Assembly (NCBI RefSeq): GCF_900115065.1
Contig: NZ_FOVE01000002.1
Coordinates: 62,001-126,000 of the forward strand
Origin: Formivibrio citricus
Lineage (GTDB): Bacteria > Pseudomonadota > Gammaproteobacteria > Burkholderiales > Chitinibacteraceae
DNA: 64,000 bases
Direction of reading: 5' to 3'
Positions within the stretch are counted from its first letter, which is position 1. Each line of letters begins with the position of its first letter. A program made the position numbers and the translations under genes. Of the stretch, positions 28,935-40,725 are shown piece by piece. The notes beneath the pieces were generated by a model, which was not told the DNA's origin, did no database searches, and was given only the letters and a program-made list of their open reading frames with translations.

Positions 28935-29750
28935 TTGCCGCAATCCCTCACCTATGCCGCGCTTTTACGCCAATCCGGGCTGGATCGCAGCGATGCGCTG
29001 GCCCTCTTTTGCCATGCCACGGGGCACAACCGCGCCTGGTTGATCGCCCACGACCGGGACGAAGTTTTGCCGGAGCACGCCGCGGTTTTTCACTCGCTGG
29101 CCGAGCGCCGCCGCGCCGGCGAGCCGGTGGCCTACCTGACCGGCGAGCGTGAATTCTACGGCCGGCCGTTCGCAGTCTCGCCTGCCGTGCTGATCCCTCG
29201 CCCCGAAACCGAGTTGCTGGTCGAGCTCGCACTGGCGCGCGCGCCGCAGGGGGCGAAAGTGCTCGACCTGGGCTGCGGCTCCGGCTGCATTCCCGTGACT
29301 TTGAAGCTCGAACGGCCTGATTTGCAGGTCACGGCGGTCGATATTTCCGCTCCGTCACTGGTCATGGCGCAGGGCAACGCAACGCGCTTGGGCGCAGCGG
29401 TGCGCTTCATCGAATCGGACTGGTTCGGCGCGCTCGCAGGTGAAAGCTTCGAGCTGATCGTCTCCAACCCGCCCTACATCGAGCAGCACGACCCTCATCT
29501 TCAGCAAGGCGACCTGCGCTTCGAGCCGCGCCACGCGCTGACCGACGAAGCCGACGGCCTCGCTCACCTGCGCCGCATCGTCGCCCAAGCTCCCGTGCAC
29601 CTGACGCCCGGCGGCTGGCTGCTGTTTGAACACGGCTGGGATCAGGGGCCGGGCAGCCGTGCCTTGCTCGAAGCTGCCGGGTTTGCGGAAGTGCAGACCT
29701 GGACCGATCTGGCGGGGCTGGATCGGGTGAGTGGTGGCAGAAAAGGGTGA
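28935..29750 (+). CDS. prmC: Peptide-chain release factor N5-glutamine methyltransferase
   Basis: Methylates the GGQ glutamine of RF1 and RF2. Rossmann motif VLDLGCGSGCIPVTL, catalytic SNPPYIEQHD, and N-terminal helical domain with GEPVAYLTGEREFYG. From TTG 28935 (LPQSLTYAALL), with GGAG nine bases before, it has 271 residues. An earlier TTG at 28911 lacks an RBS. Divergent from corA. prfA is not adjacent, unlike many genomes. Confidence 0.92.
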   Translation: MPQSLTYAALLRQSGLDRSDALALFCHATGHNRAWLIAHDRDEVLPEHAAVFHSLAERRRAGEPVAYLTGEREFYGRPFAVSPAVLIPRPETELLVELALARAPQGAKVLDLGCGSGCIPVTLKLERPDLQVTAVDISAPSLVMAQGNATRLGAAVRFIESDWFGALAGESFELIVSNPPYIEQHDPHLQQGDLRFEPRHALTDEADGLAHLRRIVAQAPVHLTPGGWLLFEHGWDQGPGSRALLEAAGFAEVQTWTDLAGLDRVSGGRKG

Positions 29751-29985
29751 TTTTTCGGGCGGAATGGTGTGGGCGTCGGCTGCAGATAGCCAACATAGCA
29801 CTACCCCCGCAAGCAAAGGCAAGGGGTGTTAGGTGCATCCCCGGTAGCCTGGCAACTGCCCCCCGATTATGGCTGCTTGTCTACAGCCCGGCGCAAATAA
29901 TAATGGTGTGCGTAGGGTTTCTTGTTGCTTGGTCAAAAGGGGGGGGTAAACTGGCGGCTGTCCTGAAAAAACAACCGGAGCTGCC
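29751..29985. other. Intergenic region before the Lcl-domain gene
   Basis: 235 bases with several G- and C-runs (GGGGTG, CATCCCC, ACTGCCCCCC, a run of eight Gs near 29940). It could be structured, but I could not fit it to a known riboswitch consensus. No gene seen. Confidence 0.35.
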
Positions 29986-31161
29986 GTGAAGCTTTTCCTT
30001 AAACACTGGGGCGTTACTGCCCTGCTGGCCTTGTTGCCACTCACCCATGCCTTAGCCGAATGCAATGGCGCAAGCTGGACGCCGGATAGCCGTTATGAAC
30101 TGCGCAATAATGGCAGCGAAGTCTACGACACCCAAACCCAGCTTCTCTGGAAGCGCTGCGTCGAAGGCATGGCTTGGAATGGCAATACCTGCAGCGGCGA
30201 TCCCATCAACATCAGCTGGAATGATGCTGTATATCGCTATCCGGTCGATGGCAAAGACTGGCGCTTGCCGAATATTGATGAACTCACTACTTTGCGCTCG
30301 GGCACAAAGCCGACGGGTCATGTACCTTCGGGTTGTTATGACCCCGCAATCAACCCGGCCGTATTTCCCTATGTGAAAGAGAGTCGCACTTGGTCTTCCT
30401 CGCCCGTCCCGAGCGATCCCAGTGCCGCCTGGCATATCTTTGCCGAGCGTGGCTTGGTCGTCTACAACAAACGCAGTTACACCGGGGCAGTGCGGTTGGT
30501 GCGTGCAGAGCAGTATCTTGGCTCCTTGGGAAAATCCGGCAGGAGAGGCAATGCGTTGGCTGAAAAGAAGCAAGAGGCAGCCAAGCGTGCTCAAGAAGAG
30601 CGTGAGGCATATCGGGTTGCTTTCAAGAATGCTTCAAGCAGCGGTGATTTGTCGGCATTTGTAGAACGCTACAAAACCAATGACCCTGAAAAATTAGTGC
30701 CCAAGGCTCGTCAAAAAATACCCACAGCGCAAAAGCAAGAGGCAGCCAAGCGTACTCAAGAAGAACGTGAGGCATATCGGGCTGCTTTCAAGAATGCTTC
30801 AAGCAGCAGTGATTTGTCGGCATTTGTAGACCGCTATAAAAACAATGATCCTGAAAAACTGGTGCCAAAGGCGCGCCTGAAAATACCGGCAGCGCAGAAG
30901 CGGGAGCGTGAGCAGAGTGCGCGGCAGGTGCGCGAGACGAGACAGACTGAACCTGATTATGGATACACGCTTGGCTCCCCTACCGATACTTCTTGTCTCG
31001 GAGGGCGTTGTAGGAATTGGCCTGTTACTTGCAATAATGGAATCCGAGATGTTGTGACTTATTTTTACAGTAGTAACTATTACATGAGCTCCGGAGGAGG
31101 AACGAAATCCACTCTAGATAAGTCTGCTCTTTCTGCTTGCGGTAAAATTACAGATTACTAA
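29986..31161 (+). CDS. Exported Lcl/DUF1566-domain protein with tandem 55-residue repeat
   Basis: 391 residues from GTG 29986 (CGGAG upstream). Signal peptide (WGVTALLALLPLTHALA), then an Lcl C-terminal-like (DUF1566) domain about 45-178 with TQLLWKRC, DWRLPNIDELTTL and TWSSSP. Residues 195-249 and about 250-303 are near-identical charged repeats (EAAKRAQEEREAYRVAFKNA, FVERYKTNDPEKLVPKAR). The C-terminal 70 residues are Cys-, Tyr- and Ser-rich (CLGGRCRNWPVTCNNG) and AT-richer. It is likely a surface or periplasmic protein. The function is unknown. Confidence 0.82.
   Translation: MKLFLKHWGVTALLALLPLTHALAECNGASWTPDSRYELRNNGSEVYDTQTQLLWKRCVEGMAWNGNTCSGDPINISWNDAVYRYPVDGKDWRLPNIDELTTLRSGTKPTGHVPSGCYDPAINPAVFPYVKESRTWSSSPVPSDPSAAWHIFAERGLVVYNKRSYTGAVRLVRAEQYLGSLGKSGRRGNALAEKKQEAAKRAQEEREAYRVAFKNASSSGDLSAFVERYKTNDPEKLVPKARQKIPTAQKQEAAKRTQEEREAYRAAFKNASSSSDLSAFVDRYKNNDPEKLVPKARLKIPAAQKREREQSARQVRETRQTEPDYGYTLGSPTDTSCLGGRCRNWPVTCNNGIRDVVTYFYSSNYYMSSGGGTKSTLDKSALSACGKITDY
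30568..30894 (+). repeat. 165-bp in-frame tandem duplication
   Basis: Bases 30568-30732 and 30733-30894 align with few differences (period 165 bases, 55 codons). The copies differ mainly at single positions (Ala to Thr, Gly to Ser, Thr to Asn), mostly conservative, so the duplication is recent or kept similar by recombination. Confidence 0.85.
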
Positions 31162-31238
31162 TTTTGCTTCCATGCTGCGGAATCGTGGCCTTGACTGGAG
31201 CAAGCCTTGAACAATAATCGGGGGCACCCATTAGCCAA

Positions 31239-31264
31239 GTAGGGTGTGCACTTTGTGTGCACGC
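31239..31264 (+). repeat. REP-like hairpin with GTAG head
   Basis: GTAGGGTGTGCACTTTGTGT then GCACGC: a GTAG tetranucleotide followed by a short stem around GTGCAC. It resembles a degenerate version of the units at 17060-17112. It sits alone between two genes. Confidence 0.5.
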
Positions 31265-31345
31265 GGGCTGACCTTTCGGGTTATTTGAAACGCCATCCCC
31301 GTGCGCAAACGCCTTGCGGCGTTTTCACACGCTACGCATGGGCAA

Positions 31346-32245
31346 TCAATCCCTTGTCAAAAATTCCTCAATTGCCGCAGCAACCAACTCCGGCTGGTCA
31401 TGCTGCACGTTATGCCCGGAATCCGGGATGTCCACGACCTGCGCGTTGCGGAAGCTGCCCAGGCGGCGCCGGTATTCGTCCGGGTCGTGGCCGAAGCGTT
31501 GCTTGACCAGCCCGTACTGGGCAATGGGCTTGAGCACCGGCGCGGTGATGCGCTGCCAGCTCGCCATCGAATCCTCGACGTGATACAGGGCCGGTGCAGC
31601 AATCCGGTGCCAGGGGTCGCAGGTCATCTCGATGCGCCCGTCTTCCTCGCGGTAGCGCGCCATGGCGTGGGAGAGGAAATGTGCGCGCGCTTCCGTCAGG
31701 CGCGGGTTGATCTCCATCAGTCGATGGGCGAAGGCTTCGTGGTCGCGGTAGGTGATCGGCCGCGGGCCTTTGTGGATGTGGTCGATCCAGCGCCCGATCA
31801 GGGTGGGCGAATCGTCTTCCGTTGGGGGCTTGAGCCCGAGGAAATCCAGCATCACGAGTTGCGAAACACGTTCCGGCCGCACCCCGGCGTAGTTGCTGGC
31901 GATATTGGCGCCCATGCTGTGCGCCACGATGCGCGCGGCCTTGTGCGGCGAAAAGTGGTTGAGCAGCGTTTCCAGGTCGGCGTAGTAATCCGGAAACCAG
32001 TAGGGGCGGGAGAGCCATTCGCTTTCGCCGTAGCCGCGCCAGTCCGGGGCGATGACGTGCCAGTCCTGCTGCAGTGCATCGACCAGAAACTGGAAGGTTG
32101 GCGAGGCATCCATCCAGCCGTGCAGGAAAAACACCACTGGTGCATTGGCCGGCCCCCAGTGGCGGATGTTGTAACGCAGCCCGCGGATAGGGATGGTTTC
32201 GGTGCGGGATTTTTGCCGGATGTCGAAGGTGGGAGTGGAGAACAT
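31346..32245 (-). CDS. Alpha/beta-fold hydrolase
   Basis: 299 residues. Oxyanion region VVFFLHGWMDAS, nucleophile elbow VAHSMGAN (Ser in H-S-M-G), Asp candidate in MLDFLG or VVDIPD, and catalytic His in DSGHNVQHD. Epoxide hydrolase/haloperoxidase-like family; the substrate is not evident. It stands apart from its neighbours with 54 bases to the next minus-strand gene. Confidence 0.85.
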   Translation of the reverse strand: MFSTPTFDIRQKSRTETIPIRGLRYNIRHWGPANAPVVFFLHGWMDASPTFQFLVDALQQDWHVIAPDWRGYGESEWLSRPYWFPDYYADLETLLNHFSPHKAARIVAHSMGANIASNYAGVRPERVSQLVMLDFLGLKPPTEDDSPTLIGRWIDHIHKGPRPITYRDHEAFAHRLMEINPRLTEARAHFLSHAMARYREEDGRIEMTCDPWHRIAAPALYHVEDSMASWQRITAPVLKPIAQYGLVKQRFGHDPDEYRRRLGSFRNAQVVDIPDSGHNVQHDQPELVAAAIEEFLTRD

Positions 32246-32299
32246 CGCTTTAACCTGAAAGGCAGGGGGAATAGGTCAATCGTGAAAAATTTCGCGCGG

Positions 32300-32725
32300 T
32301 TATGGCAGAAGGCCGTCGAATTCAACATCTACGCGTTTAATGGCTTTGTATTCGTTGGAATATCTTGTTCCCTCTATAACAAAGGCATCCCGTATCCGGT
32401 AAAGCAGTTGCTCCGGCTCCATATCCAGATCTGAGGGAAGTTGAAATGGCAGGATTTGATAGTGTCTTTCTTCCATCCAGCCGCGAAGATAGGCTTCCAG
32501 ACGCAGCGGTCGGCCTTTAATGAAAAAGACATATCGCCCGGTGGTTTCTTCATCGCTGTGAATGCTTTGGCGCCCCACCGAGAAACACAGCAGGATCAGG
32601 TCGTGTTCGCGATCAATGACCCATGAGGAAGGGGGGTACTTTTCATCGACCTGTTCGCTTAAGGCGCGTATATGCTCCCAGTCCGCTGTTGGCGACAGAT
32701 GTTTTTCTTTGAGTGCAAATGCCAT
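32300..32725 (-). CDS. Hypothetical protein, 141 residues
   Basis: No family recognised. Mixed alpha/beta, soluble, no signal peptide; rich in charged residues, with WVIDREHDLILLCFSVGRQ and RYVFFIKGRPLRLEAYLRG suggesting a beta-rich core, and a C-terminal EYKAIKRVDVEFDGLLP. The ATG at 32725 has GCAAGGAACC upstream. It lies between an alpha/beta hydrolase and maf on the same strand, 36 bases from maf. Confidence 0.7.
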   Translation of the reverse strand: MAFALKEKHLSPTADWEHIRALSEQVDEKYPPSSWVIDREHDLILLCFSVGRQSIHSDEETTGRYVFFIKGRPLRLEAYLRGWMEERHYQILPFQLPSDLDMEPEQLLYRIRDAFVIEGTRYSNEYKAIKRVDVEFDGLLP

Positions 32726-32761
32726 GATGGGTTCCTTGCGGGAGGCGGGGACTCAATTGGA

Positions 32762-33355
32762 TTAGCCTTGGGCCAGAAACCCCAGCCCCTGCCGGGCCAG
32801 CAGCACGGCGGTCTCATGCAGCGGCAGGCCCATGACGCCGGTGAAGCTTCCGTCCAGATGTTCGACAAACAGCCCGCCCAAGCCCTGAATGCCGTAACTG
32901 CCGGCCTTGTCGTGCGGTTCACCGCTCGCCACATAGGCGGCGATCTGGGCTTCGGTCAGCGGGGCAAAGCGCACCTTGCTGATCGAGAGCGCGGTTTCGA
33001 TGCCGTTCTCATGGCGCAGCGCCACGGCGGTGAGGACTTCGTGGGTGGTGCCGGAGAGCAGCCGCAGCATCGCGGCGGCGTGGGCGTCGTCGTCGGGCTT
33101 GCCCAGCAGGTGGTCGTCGAGCGCGACGGTGGTGTCGGCGCCGATCACCGGGCGCGCTGGCAACCCTTGTTCCTGCATGGCTTGCCAGCCGGCTTCGGCC
33201 TTGGCGCGGGCGAGGCGCAAAACGTAGTCGTGCGCCAGTTCGTCGGCGAACGGTGTCTCATCGACCGGGGCGCTGATTTTTTCAAAGGTGACGCCAATCT
33301 GGGCGAGCAGTTCGCGTCGGCGCGGGCTGCCGGAGGCTAGGTACAAATCAATCAT
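32762..33355 (-). CDS. maf: Maf nucleotide pyrophosphatase (YhdE-like)
   Basis: Hydrolyses non-canonical or surplus nucleotides (dTTP/UTP in the YhdE clade), historically a septum-formation inhibitor. LASGSPRRRELLAQIG at the N terminus, VIGADTTVALD in the middle and DKAGSYGIQGLGG near the end are all present. 197 residues from ATG 33355. A Met nine codons earlier (33382) is possible; neither has a good Shine-Dalgarno. Divergent from the CoA-binding gene. Confidence 0.92.
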   Translation of the reverse strand: MIDLYLASGSPRRRELLAQIGVTFEKISAPVDETPFADELAHDYVLRLARAKAEAGWQAMQEQGLPARPVIGADTTVALDDHLLGKPDDDAHAAAMLRLLSGTTHEVLTAVALRHENGIETALSISKVRFAPLTEAQIAAYVASGEPHDKAGSYGIQGLGGLFVEHLDGSFTGVMGLPLHETAVLLARQGLGFLAQG

Positions 33356-33420
33356 GGGTTTGGTTTTGGGTGGTTGTGCCATATGCTGCGATTGTATTCC
33401 ATCTGAACGGAGCGCCTGCC

Positions 33421-33840
33421 ATGTCATTCCAGAATCCATCCGATACCGAAATCCGCGACTTGTTGTTGCGGGTGAAAAACATTGCCGTGGTCGGCCTTTC
33501 TCCGCACCCGGACCGCCCCAGCTTCGGGGTATCCAGGGTCATGCAGCAGGCCGGCTACCGCATCATTCCGGTGCGGCCGGGTGTGACGGAGGTGTTGAAC
33601 GAGAAAGCCTGGCCCGATCTTTCGAGCGTGCCGGACGCCATTGATCTCGTCGACGTATTCCGCAAGGCCGAAGACGTGGATGCGGTGGTGGATGAAGCGA
33701 TTGCGCTGAAACTGCCGGCGATCTGGATTCAGCTTGGCATCGTCAACGAAGCAGCGGCGGAGCGGGCGCGGGCGGCTGGGATGGTTGTGGTGATGGACAA
33801 GTGTCTGAAGGTGGAGTGGCGGCGGTTGATGAAATATTGA
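33421..33840 (+). CDS. CoA-binding domain protein (YccU type)
   Basis: 139-residue Rossmann-fold protein of the CoA_binding_2 family. VKNIAVVGLSPHPDRPSFGV holds the nucleotide-binding loop; GYRIIPVRPGVTEVLNEKAW and AIWIQLGIVNEAAAERA follow as in family members. The ATG at 33421 has GGAG nine bases before it. The physiological role is unknown in the family. Confidence 0.87.
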   Translation: MSFQNPSDTEIRDLLLRVKNIAVVGLSPHPDRPSFGVSRVMQQAGYRIIPVRPGVTEVLNEKAWPDLSSVPDAIDLVDVFRKAEDVDAVVDEAIALKLPAIWIQLGIVNEAAAERARAAGMVVVMDKCLKVEWRRLMKY

Positions 33841-33885
33841 TTCGGCACAGTGATGTTTGAATTTTGGCCGTCATGCCAGCCCATT

Positions 33886-34054
33886 CGCCCTGAGTAGAAT
33901 ATTCGCCCACAGGCCGAAAGGCGTTGGCAACAAACGAGGCGCGGGAGCACCTTGCTTCCCCCTTTGCAAAAGGGGGATTGAAGGGGGTTTCAGCAGTGCT
34001 GGTTATGGCCATGCCGCGAAATCCCCCCAGCCCCCCTTTGTCAAAGGGGGGAAC
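33886..34054 (+). repeat. Dispersed repeat, copy 2 (169 bp)
   Basis: CGCCCTGAGTAGAATATTCG, CCCCCTTTGCAAAAGGGGG, a TTTCAGCAGTGCTGGTTATG centre and CCCCCCTTTGTCAAAGGGGG at the end match copy 1 (22652-22822, minus) over the full length. Located in the 340-base gap between the CoA-binding gene and metH; the rest of that gap shows no gene. Confidence 0.85.
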
Positions 34055-34180
34055 TGCCGCTCGCCACGAACGGATGTATATGTTTATGGCCGACTCTATA
34101 ATTCCCGTCGGTCCGCGCACGGGCATACTTGGGCAACATGCTAGAATTGCGGTTTTCCCGAACAAACCCCGATTGCTCCC

Positions 34181-37882
<3,702 letters not shown>

Positions 37883-37921
37883 TTGCGATAAACTGAACCA
37901 ACAGGATTCATGGAGGCCGCC

Positions 37922-38092
37922 GTGGTTTCTTTCAAAAGCAAACGCGCGTTTGTAGCCCAAAACCGGCTGGTTAATTATCAAGCCAGCTTGCGTCTGGAAG
38001 GGCTTGCAGGTTCGGTGCCGGTTGTTTCCACGCCAGCCGAAGTCGAGGCGAAGAAAAAGGAACTGCTGAGCAAATATCGACGCGGGGAATGA
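37922..38092 (+). CDS. YhfG-like antitoxin to Fic
   Basis: 56 residues. NRLVNYQASLRLEG matches the YhfG/FicA pattern, and S-L-R-L-E-G fits the class I inhibitory motif (S/T)xxxE(G/N) that blocks Fic active sites. GTG 37922 lies five bases after a strong GGAGG; an ATG at 37910 would put that RBS inside the gene. The stop is one base from the Fic GTG, so the pair is coupled. Confidence 0.78.
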   Translation: MVSFKSKRAFVAQNRLVNYQASLRLEGLAGSVPVVSTPAEVEAKKKELLSKYRRGE

Positions 38093-38093
38093 A

Positions 38094-38693
38094 GTGCGCG
38101 ACAAGTACGGTGCGGGACAAGACTCATACTGTTATCCGGGCTCGGATACGTTGCGCAACCGGCTGGGCATAACCGATCCGGATTTGCTGGAACAGGCCGA
38201 GCGGGAAATATCGGCGCTTGAAGCGCAAAGCATCGAATTCCGCGAGCCGCCGTACGACTTGGTCTATCTGCAGGCGCTGCACCGAAAATTGTTCGGCGAA
38301 CTGTACGCTTGGGCCGGCAAGATTCGCACCATTGACATTTCCAAGCAGCAGACCCGTTTTTGCACGGTCCCCCGCATCGTTCCGGAAGCGGAAAAGATTT
38401 TCTCCGGCCTGTCCCGGCAGAATTACTGGGTGGGCCTGCCCCGCCCTGATCTGGTTGCTGAAACTGCAAAAGCCTACGCCGATCTCAACATGATTCACCC
38501 CTTCCGGGAAGGAAATGGCCGGGCGCAGCGGGTTTTGTTTGAACACATGATCGTGAACTGTGGTTACGCCATTGGCTGGGATTCGATTACCCAAGACGAA
38601 TGGTTAACCGCGAATATTGCCGGCGTCTATTGCGATTACGGGCCGATGACGGCGCTGTTTGAGCGGTGTATCGGTGAACCGCTGACCGAATAA
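38094..38693 (+). CDS. fic: Fic-domain AMP-transferase toxin
   Basis: 199-residue Fic protein that would AMPylate target proteins (topoisomerases in the FicT group of known examples). The catalytic motif HPFREGNGRAQR is complete (HxFx(D/E)GNGRxxR), and the flap region has WAGKIRTIDISKQ. GTG start with GGGG nine bases upstream. The size and gene order antitoxin-toxin match the E. coli YhfG-Fic system. The intact motif suggests an active enzyme held in check by the upstream protein. Confidence 0.92.
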   Translation: MRDKYGAGQDSYCYPGSDTLRNRLGITDPDLLEQAEREISALEAQSIEFREPPYDLVYLQALHRKLFGELYAWAGKIRTIDISKQQTRFCTVPRIVPEAEKIFSGLSRQNYWVGLPRPDLVAETAKAYADLNMIHPFREGNGRAQRVLFEHMIVNCGYAIGWDSITQDEWLTANIAGVYCDYGPMTALFERCIGEPLTE

Positions 38694-38698
38694 ATGAA

Positions 38699-38727
38699 GG
38701 CCGCGTGATGCGGCCGTTTTGTTTTTT
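38699..38727 (+). terminator. Terminator after fic
   Basis: GGCCGC-GTGAT-GCGGCC followed by GTTTTGTTTTTT, six bases beyond the fic stop. A clear rho-independent terminator. Confidence 0.88.
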
Positions 38728-38787
38728 GGCGTCATTCTGTCGGATGCCGAAATCCAGAGGTTTTCGTACAGCGGGCACTACACATCC

Positions 38788-38819
38788 GGCGCAATTCGCG
38801 TTGCTCATTGACGCCCTAC
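38788..38819 (-). repeat. GTAG-type REP unit
   Basis: On the plus strand GGCGCAAT...ATTGACGCC then CTAC; read on the minus strand it starts GTAGGGCGTCAAT. One bulge in the stem. Same head as the REPs further right. Confidence 0.6.
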
Positions 38820-38871
38820 ATTGCGTCGTACGCGGTACGGCAAAAAAAACGTACTGGAGAATACCTTCATC

Positions 38872-39582
38872 ATGAAGATACTGACTCAACTTTGGCTGCA
38901 CATTCGTGCCAGTACGCAGGAAAAAACCCTGTTTGGCGTGGCCACCATAGCCTTCACCCTTCTGGTTATTGCCGAAATCCGTTGGCCCGTTCTGAAAACA
39001 CTTCCAGATTGGTTGATCGCATTTTTGACAGATAACGCCTTAAAATCGATCATCTCATCTGTGTCGGCCAGTATTGTTGCAGCTTACGTTTTTTACATTT
39101 TTGTCGAGCTACTGCCAACAATGAAGCGCAGAAGCGAAACTCTTCATTACCTTGATACCCTTCTGTTCGTAGTACTTGATGCCTTTCATGACAGGTCGCT
39201 TGGCGGACCAACATTGCCTTTGTCGATATCAGTCCATAGCGCACAGCGCCACAAAACTGGGTTAACCCTTGAGTTTGTTGTTGATCTGGAAAATAAGTTG
39301 CTTGAACAAGACGGAAGTGGCTATCCCGGGAACGGTCTAAACCCTTTTGAACAACTTGCAGAAGCGGCTGATGCCAGACTGCCAATCTTAAATCTCGCGA
39401 CCTCAATGGCGAACGGACTTTCTTTTCATCAAGGCCTGATCTGGTCAGACATCACCGGGATTTTGCACCAGATATCTCTCGAATCGTCGAATACCTTGGC
39501 TTCGATGACCAATGACGAACGCAGATGCTACCTGCTTATTGGAGCAATCCCACTGTTGAAGGATTGGTTACGCACCCGGTGA
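38872..39582 (+). CDS. Orphan membrane protein, 236 residues
   Basis: No family recognised. Two membrane segments: about 20-40 (LFGVATIAFTLLVIAEI) and about 58-80 (SIISSVSASIVAAYVFYIF), then a cytoplasmic-looking 150-residue tail with few motifs (MKRRSETLHYLDTLLFVV). Base composition is visibly more AT-rich than the flanks, and the gene sits next to a toxin-antitoxin pair and REP elements, pointing to acquired DNA. ATG 38872 has GGAG 12 bases upstream, a little far. Confidence 0.65.
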   Translation: MKILTQLWLHIRASTQEKTLFGVATIAFTLLVIAEIRWPVLKTLPDWLIAFLTDNALKSIISSVSASIVAAYVFYIFVELLPTMKRRSETLHYLDTLLFVVLDAFHDRSLGGPTLPLSISVHSAQRHKTGLTLEFVVDLENKLLEQDGSGYPGNGLNPFEQLAEAADARLPILNLATSMANGLSFHQGLIWSDITGILHQISLESSNTLASMTNDERRCYLLIGAIPLLKDWLRTR

Positions 39583-39606
39583 CCGCGTACGGCGCACATC
39601 CCGCAC

Positions 39607-39639
39607 GGCGCACTGCGCTTCGCTTCGAGTGCGCCCTAC
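39607..39639 (-). repeat. REP unit a (minus orientation)
   Basis: GGCGCACT (39607-39614), 13-base loop, AGTGCGCC (39628-39635), then CTAC. Read on the minus strand it starts with GTAG directly joined to the stem, as RAYT-associated REPs do. Confidence 0.8.
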
Positions 39640-39720
39640 TATTGGCTTCGCGTGTGCCCTATAGTTGGCTTCACGCATGCTATGCTCCCTCGATCTGAAC
39701 AGGCGGAACAAGGCAAAGCG

Positions 39721-39861
39721 ATGGACAAATTTACCGAAGAAGAACTCTACTGGCTGCGCAAGGTGCTCAACGACGAATTGGGCGATGAGATCATTCCGGA
39801 TGATGTCGCCGACACCACGTACGACGCACATCCTGTAGGGCGCACTCAAAGCGTAGCGTAG
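39721..39861 (+). pseudogene. Truncated copy of the small gene at 40726
   Basis: Starts MDKFTEEELYWLRKVLNDEL, identical in protein to the gene at 40726 for the first 27 residues, then breaks off at about codon 31 into REP DNA (VGRTQSVA is REP-encoded). Even the 30 bases upstream of the ATG are shared. A broken 5' copy left by duplication. Confidence 0.85.
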
Positions 39862-39867
39862 TGCGCC
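39835..39867 (+). repeat. REP unit b (plus orientation)
   Basis: GTAG (39835-39838), GGCGCACT, loop, AGTGCGCC (39860-39867). Faces REP c, forming a BIME-like inverted pair 68 bases apart. Confidence 0.8.
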
Positions 39868-39935
39868 GCATGTTTTGTTTGACGCTGCAACCGACCGATG
39901 CATTGCGTCATGCAAAGGTGCCAACTATCCTGCAC

Positions 39936-39968
39936 GGCGCACTGCACTGCGCTTCGAGTGCGCCCTAC
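39936..39968 (-). repeat. REP unit c (minus orientation)
   Basis: GGCGCACT (39936-39943), loop, AGTGCGCC (39957-39964), CTAC. It lies 54 bases past the 3' end of the RAYT gene. Confidence 0.8.
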
Positions 39969-40022
39969 CGCTGAACGGCGTTTGCCTCTTTGTATTACCT
40001 GCGGCAGATGCGCCTGTTCCGA

Positions 40023-40553
40023 TCAATCGTCCAGCGTTAGCCTTTCTTCCGCCCCTCCCGCCCAATTCATCGGGTAAACGCCTTGCGCCACCAGGCCGTG
40101 AAAGGTCGAATAGGGCCAATCTGCCACGGCATGCACCAGACCGTGTTTGACGGGATTGATGTGGACATAATCCATGTGTGCGGCAAAATCGGCGTCATCC
40201 CGAATCAGGTGTTCCCAGTAACGGCGTTGCCAGATACCCCGCTCCCGGCGGTTTTGACGGATGCCGCTGCGCCACTCGGTCTTGGGGATTTGCCTGGAAA
40301 ACAGCAGCTTGATCAGCCGCCAGCGTAAAGCAAAATCTGTGTCGCCCGGTGGCAGTTCAATCACGCAATGCAGATGCTCCGGCAATACCACCCAAGCATG
40401 AATGGCAAACGGATGATGCCGGCGGACGAACGCCACGACTTGGCGCAATACGTCGATATGCCGGGTCAGCAGATCGTTGCCCTGTCTTTGCAACAGGTTG
40501 ACCGTAAAGAAGTAGGTTCCGCCCGGATGCCAGGCGCGACGGTAATCGGGCAT
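40023..40553 (-). CDS. REP-associated tyrosine transposase (RAYT, Y1/HUH family)
   Basis: 176-residue single-domain transposase that nicks and joins single-stranded DNA at REP hairpins. The HUH metal motif is seen in HAWVVLPEHLHCVIEL (H-L-H) and the catalytic Tyr region in MDYVHINPVKHGLV. The N-terminal RRAWHPGGTYFFTVNLLQR is typical of RAYTs. Complete and apparently intact. REP units with GTAG heads lie on both sides (c downstream, d upstream), the arrangement called a REPtron. ATG 40553; the upstream RBS is weak (GCAGCC). Confidence 0.9.
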   Translation of the reverse strand: MPDYRRAWHPGGTYFFTVNLLQRQGNDLLTRHIDVLRQVVAFVRRHHPFAIHAWVVLPEHLHCVIELPPGDTDFALRWRLIKLLFSRQIPKTEWRSGIRQNRRERGIWQRRYWEHLIRDDADFAAHMDYVHINPVKHGLVHAVADWPYSTFHGLVAQGVYPMNWAGGAEERLTLDD

Positions 40554-40623
40554 GGCTGCAGGATAGTTGGCGCTTTTGCGTGATGCAATGCGTTGGTTGG
40601 TTGTGTCATCGAACCCTATTTCC

Positions 40624-40656
40624 GGCGCACTGCGCTTCGCTTCGAGTGCGCCCTAC
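40624..40656 (-). repeat. REP unit d, with a partial unit to its right
   Basis: GGCGCACT (40624-40631), loop GCGCTTCGCTTCG, AGTGCGCC (40645-40652), CTAC: identical in core to REP a. A degenerate half-unit (CTTCGCTTCGAGTGCACC) follows at about 40659-40676. Confidence 0.8.
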
Positions 40657-40725
40657 TACTTCGCTTCGAGTGCACCCTGCTGCTATGCTTTCTCTCATCT
40701 AAAACAGGCAGAACAAGGCAAAGCG

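Noticed and set aside
29751-29985. Possible c-di-GMP (GEMM) or other riboswitch before the Lcl-domain gene
   Set aside because: Only fragments such as GCAAAGGCAAGG and CCCCGGTAGCC resemble the consensus; the order and the pairing stems do not fit.
30568-30894. CRISPR-like direct repeats
   Set aside because: Only two long, in-frame 165-bp copies with no spacers; it is a protein repeat.
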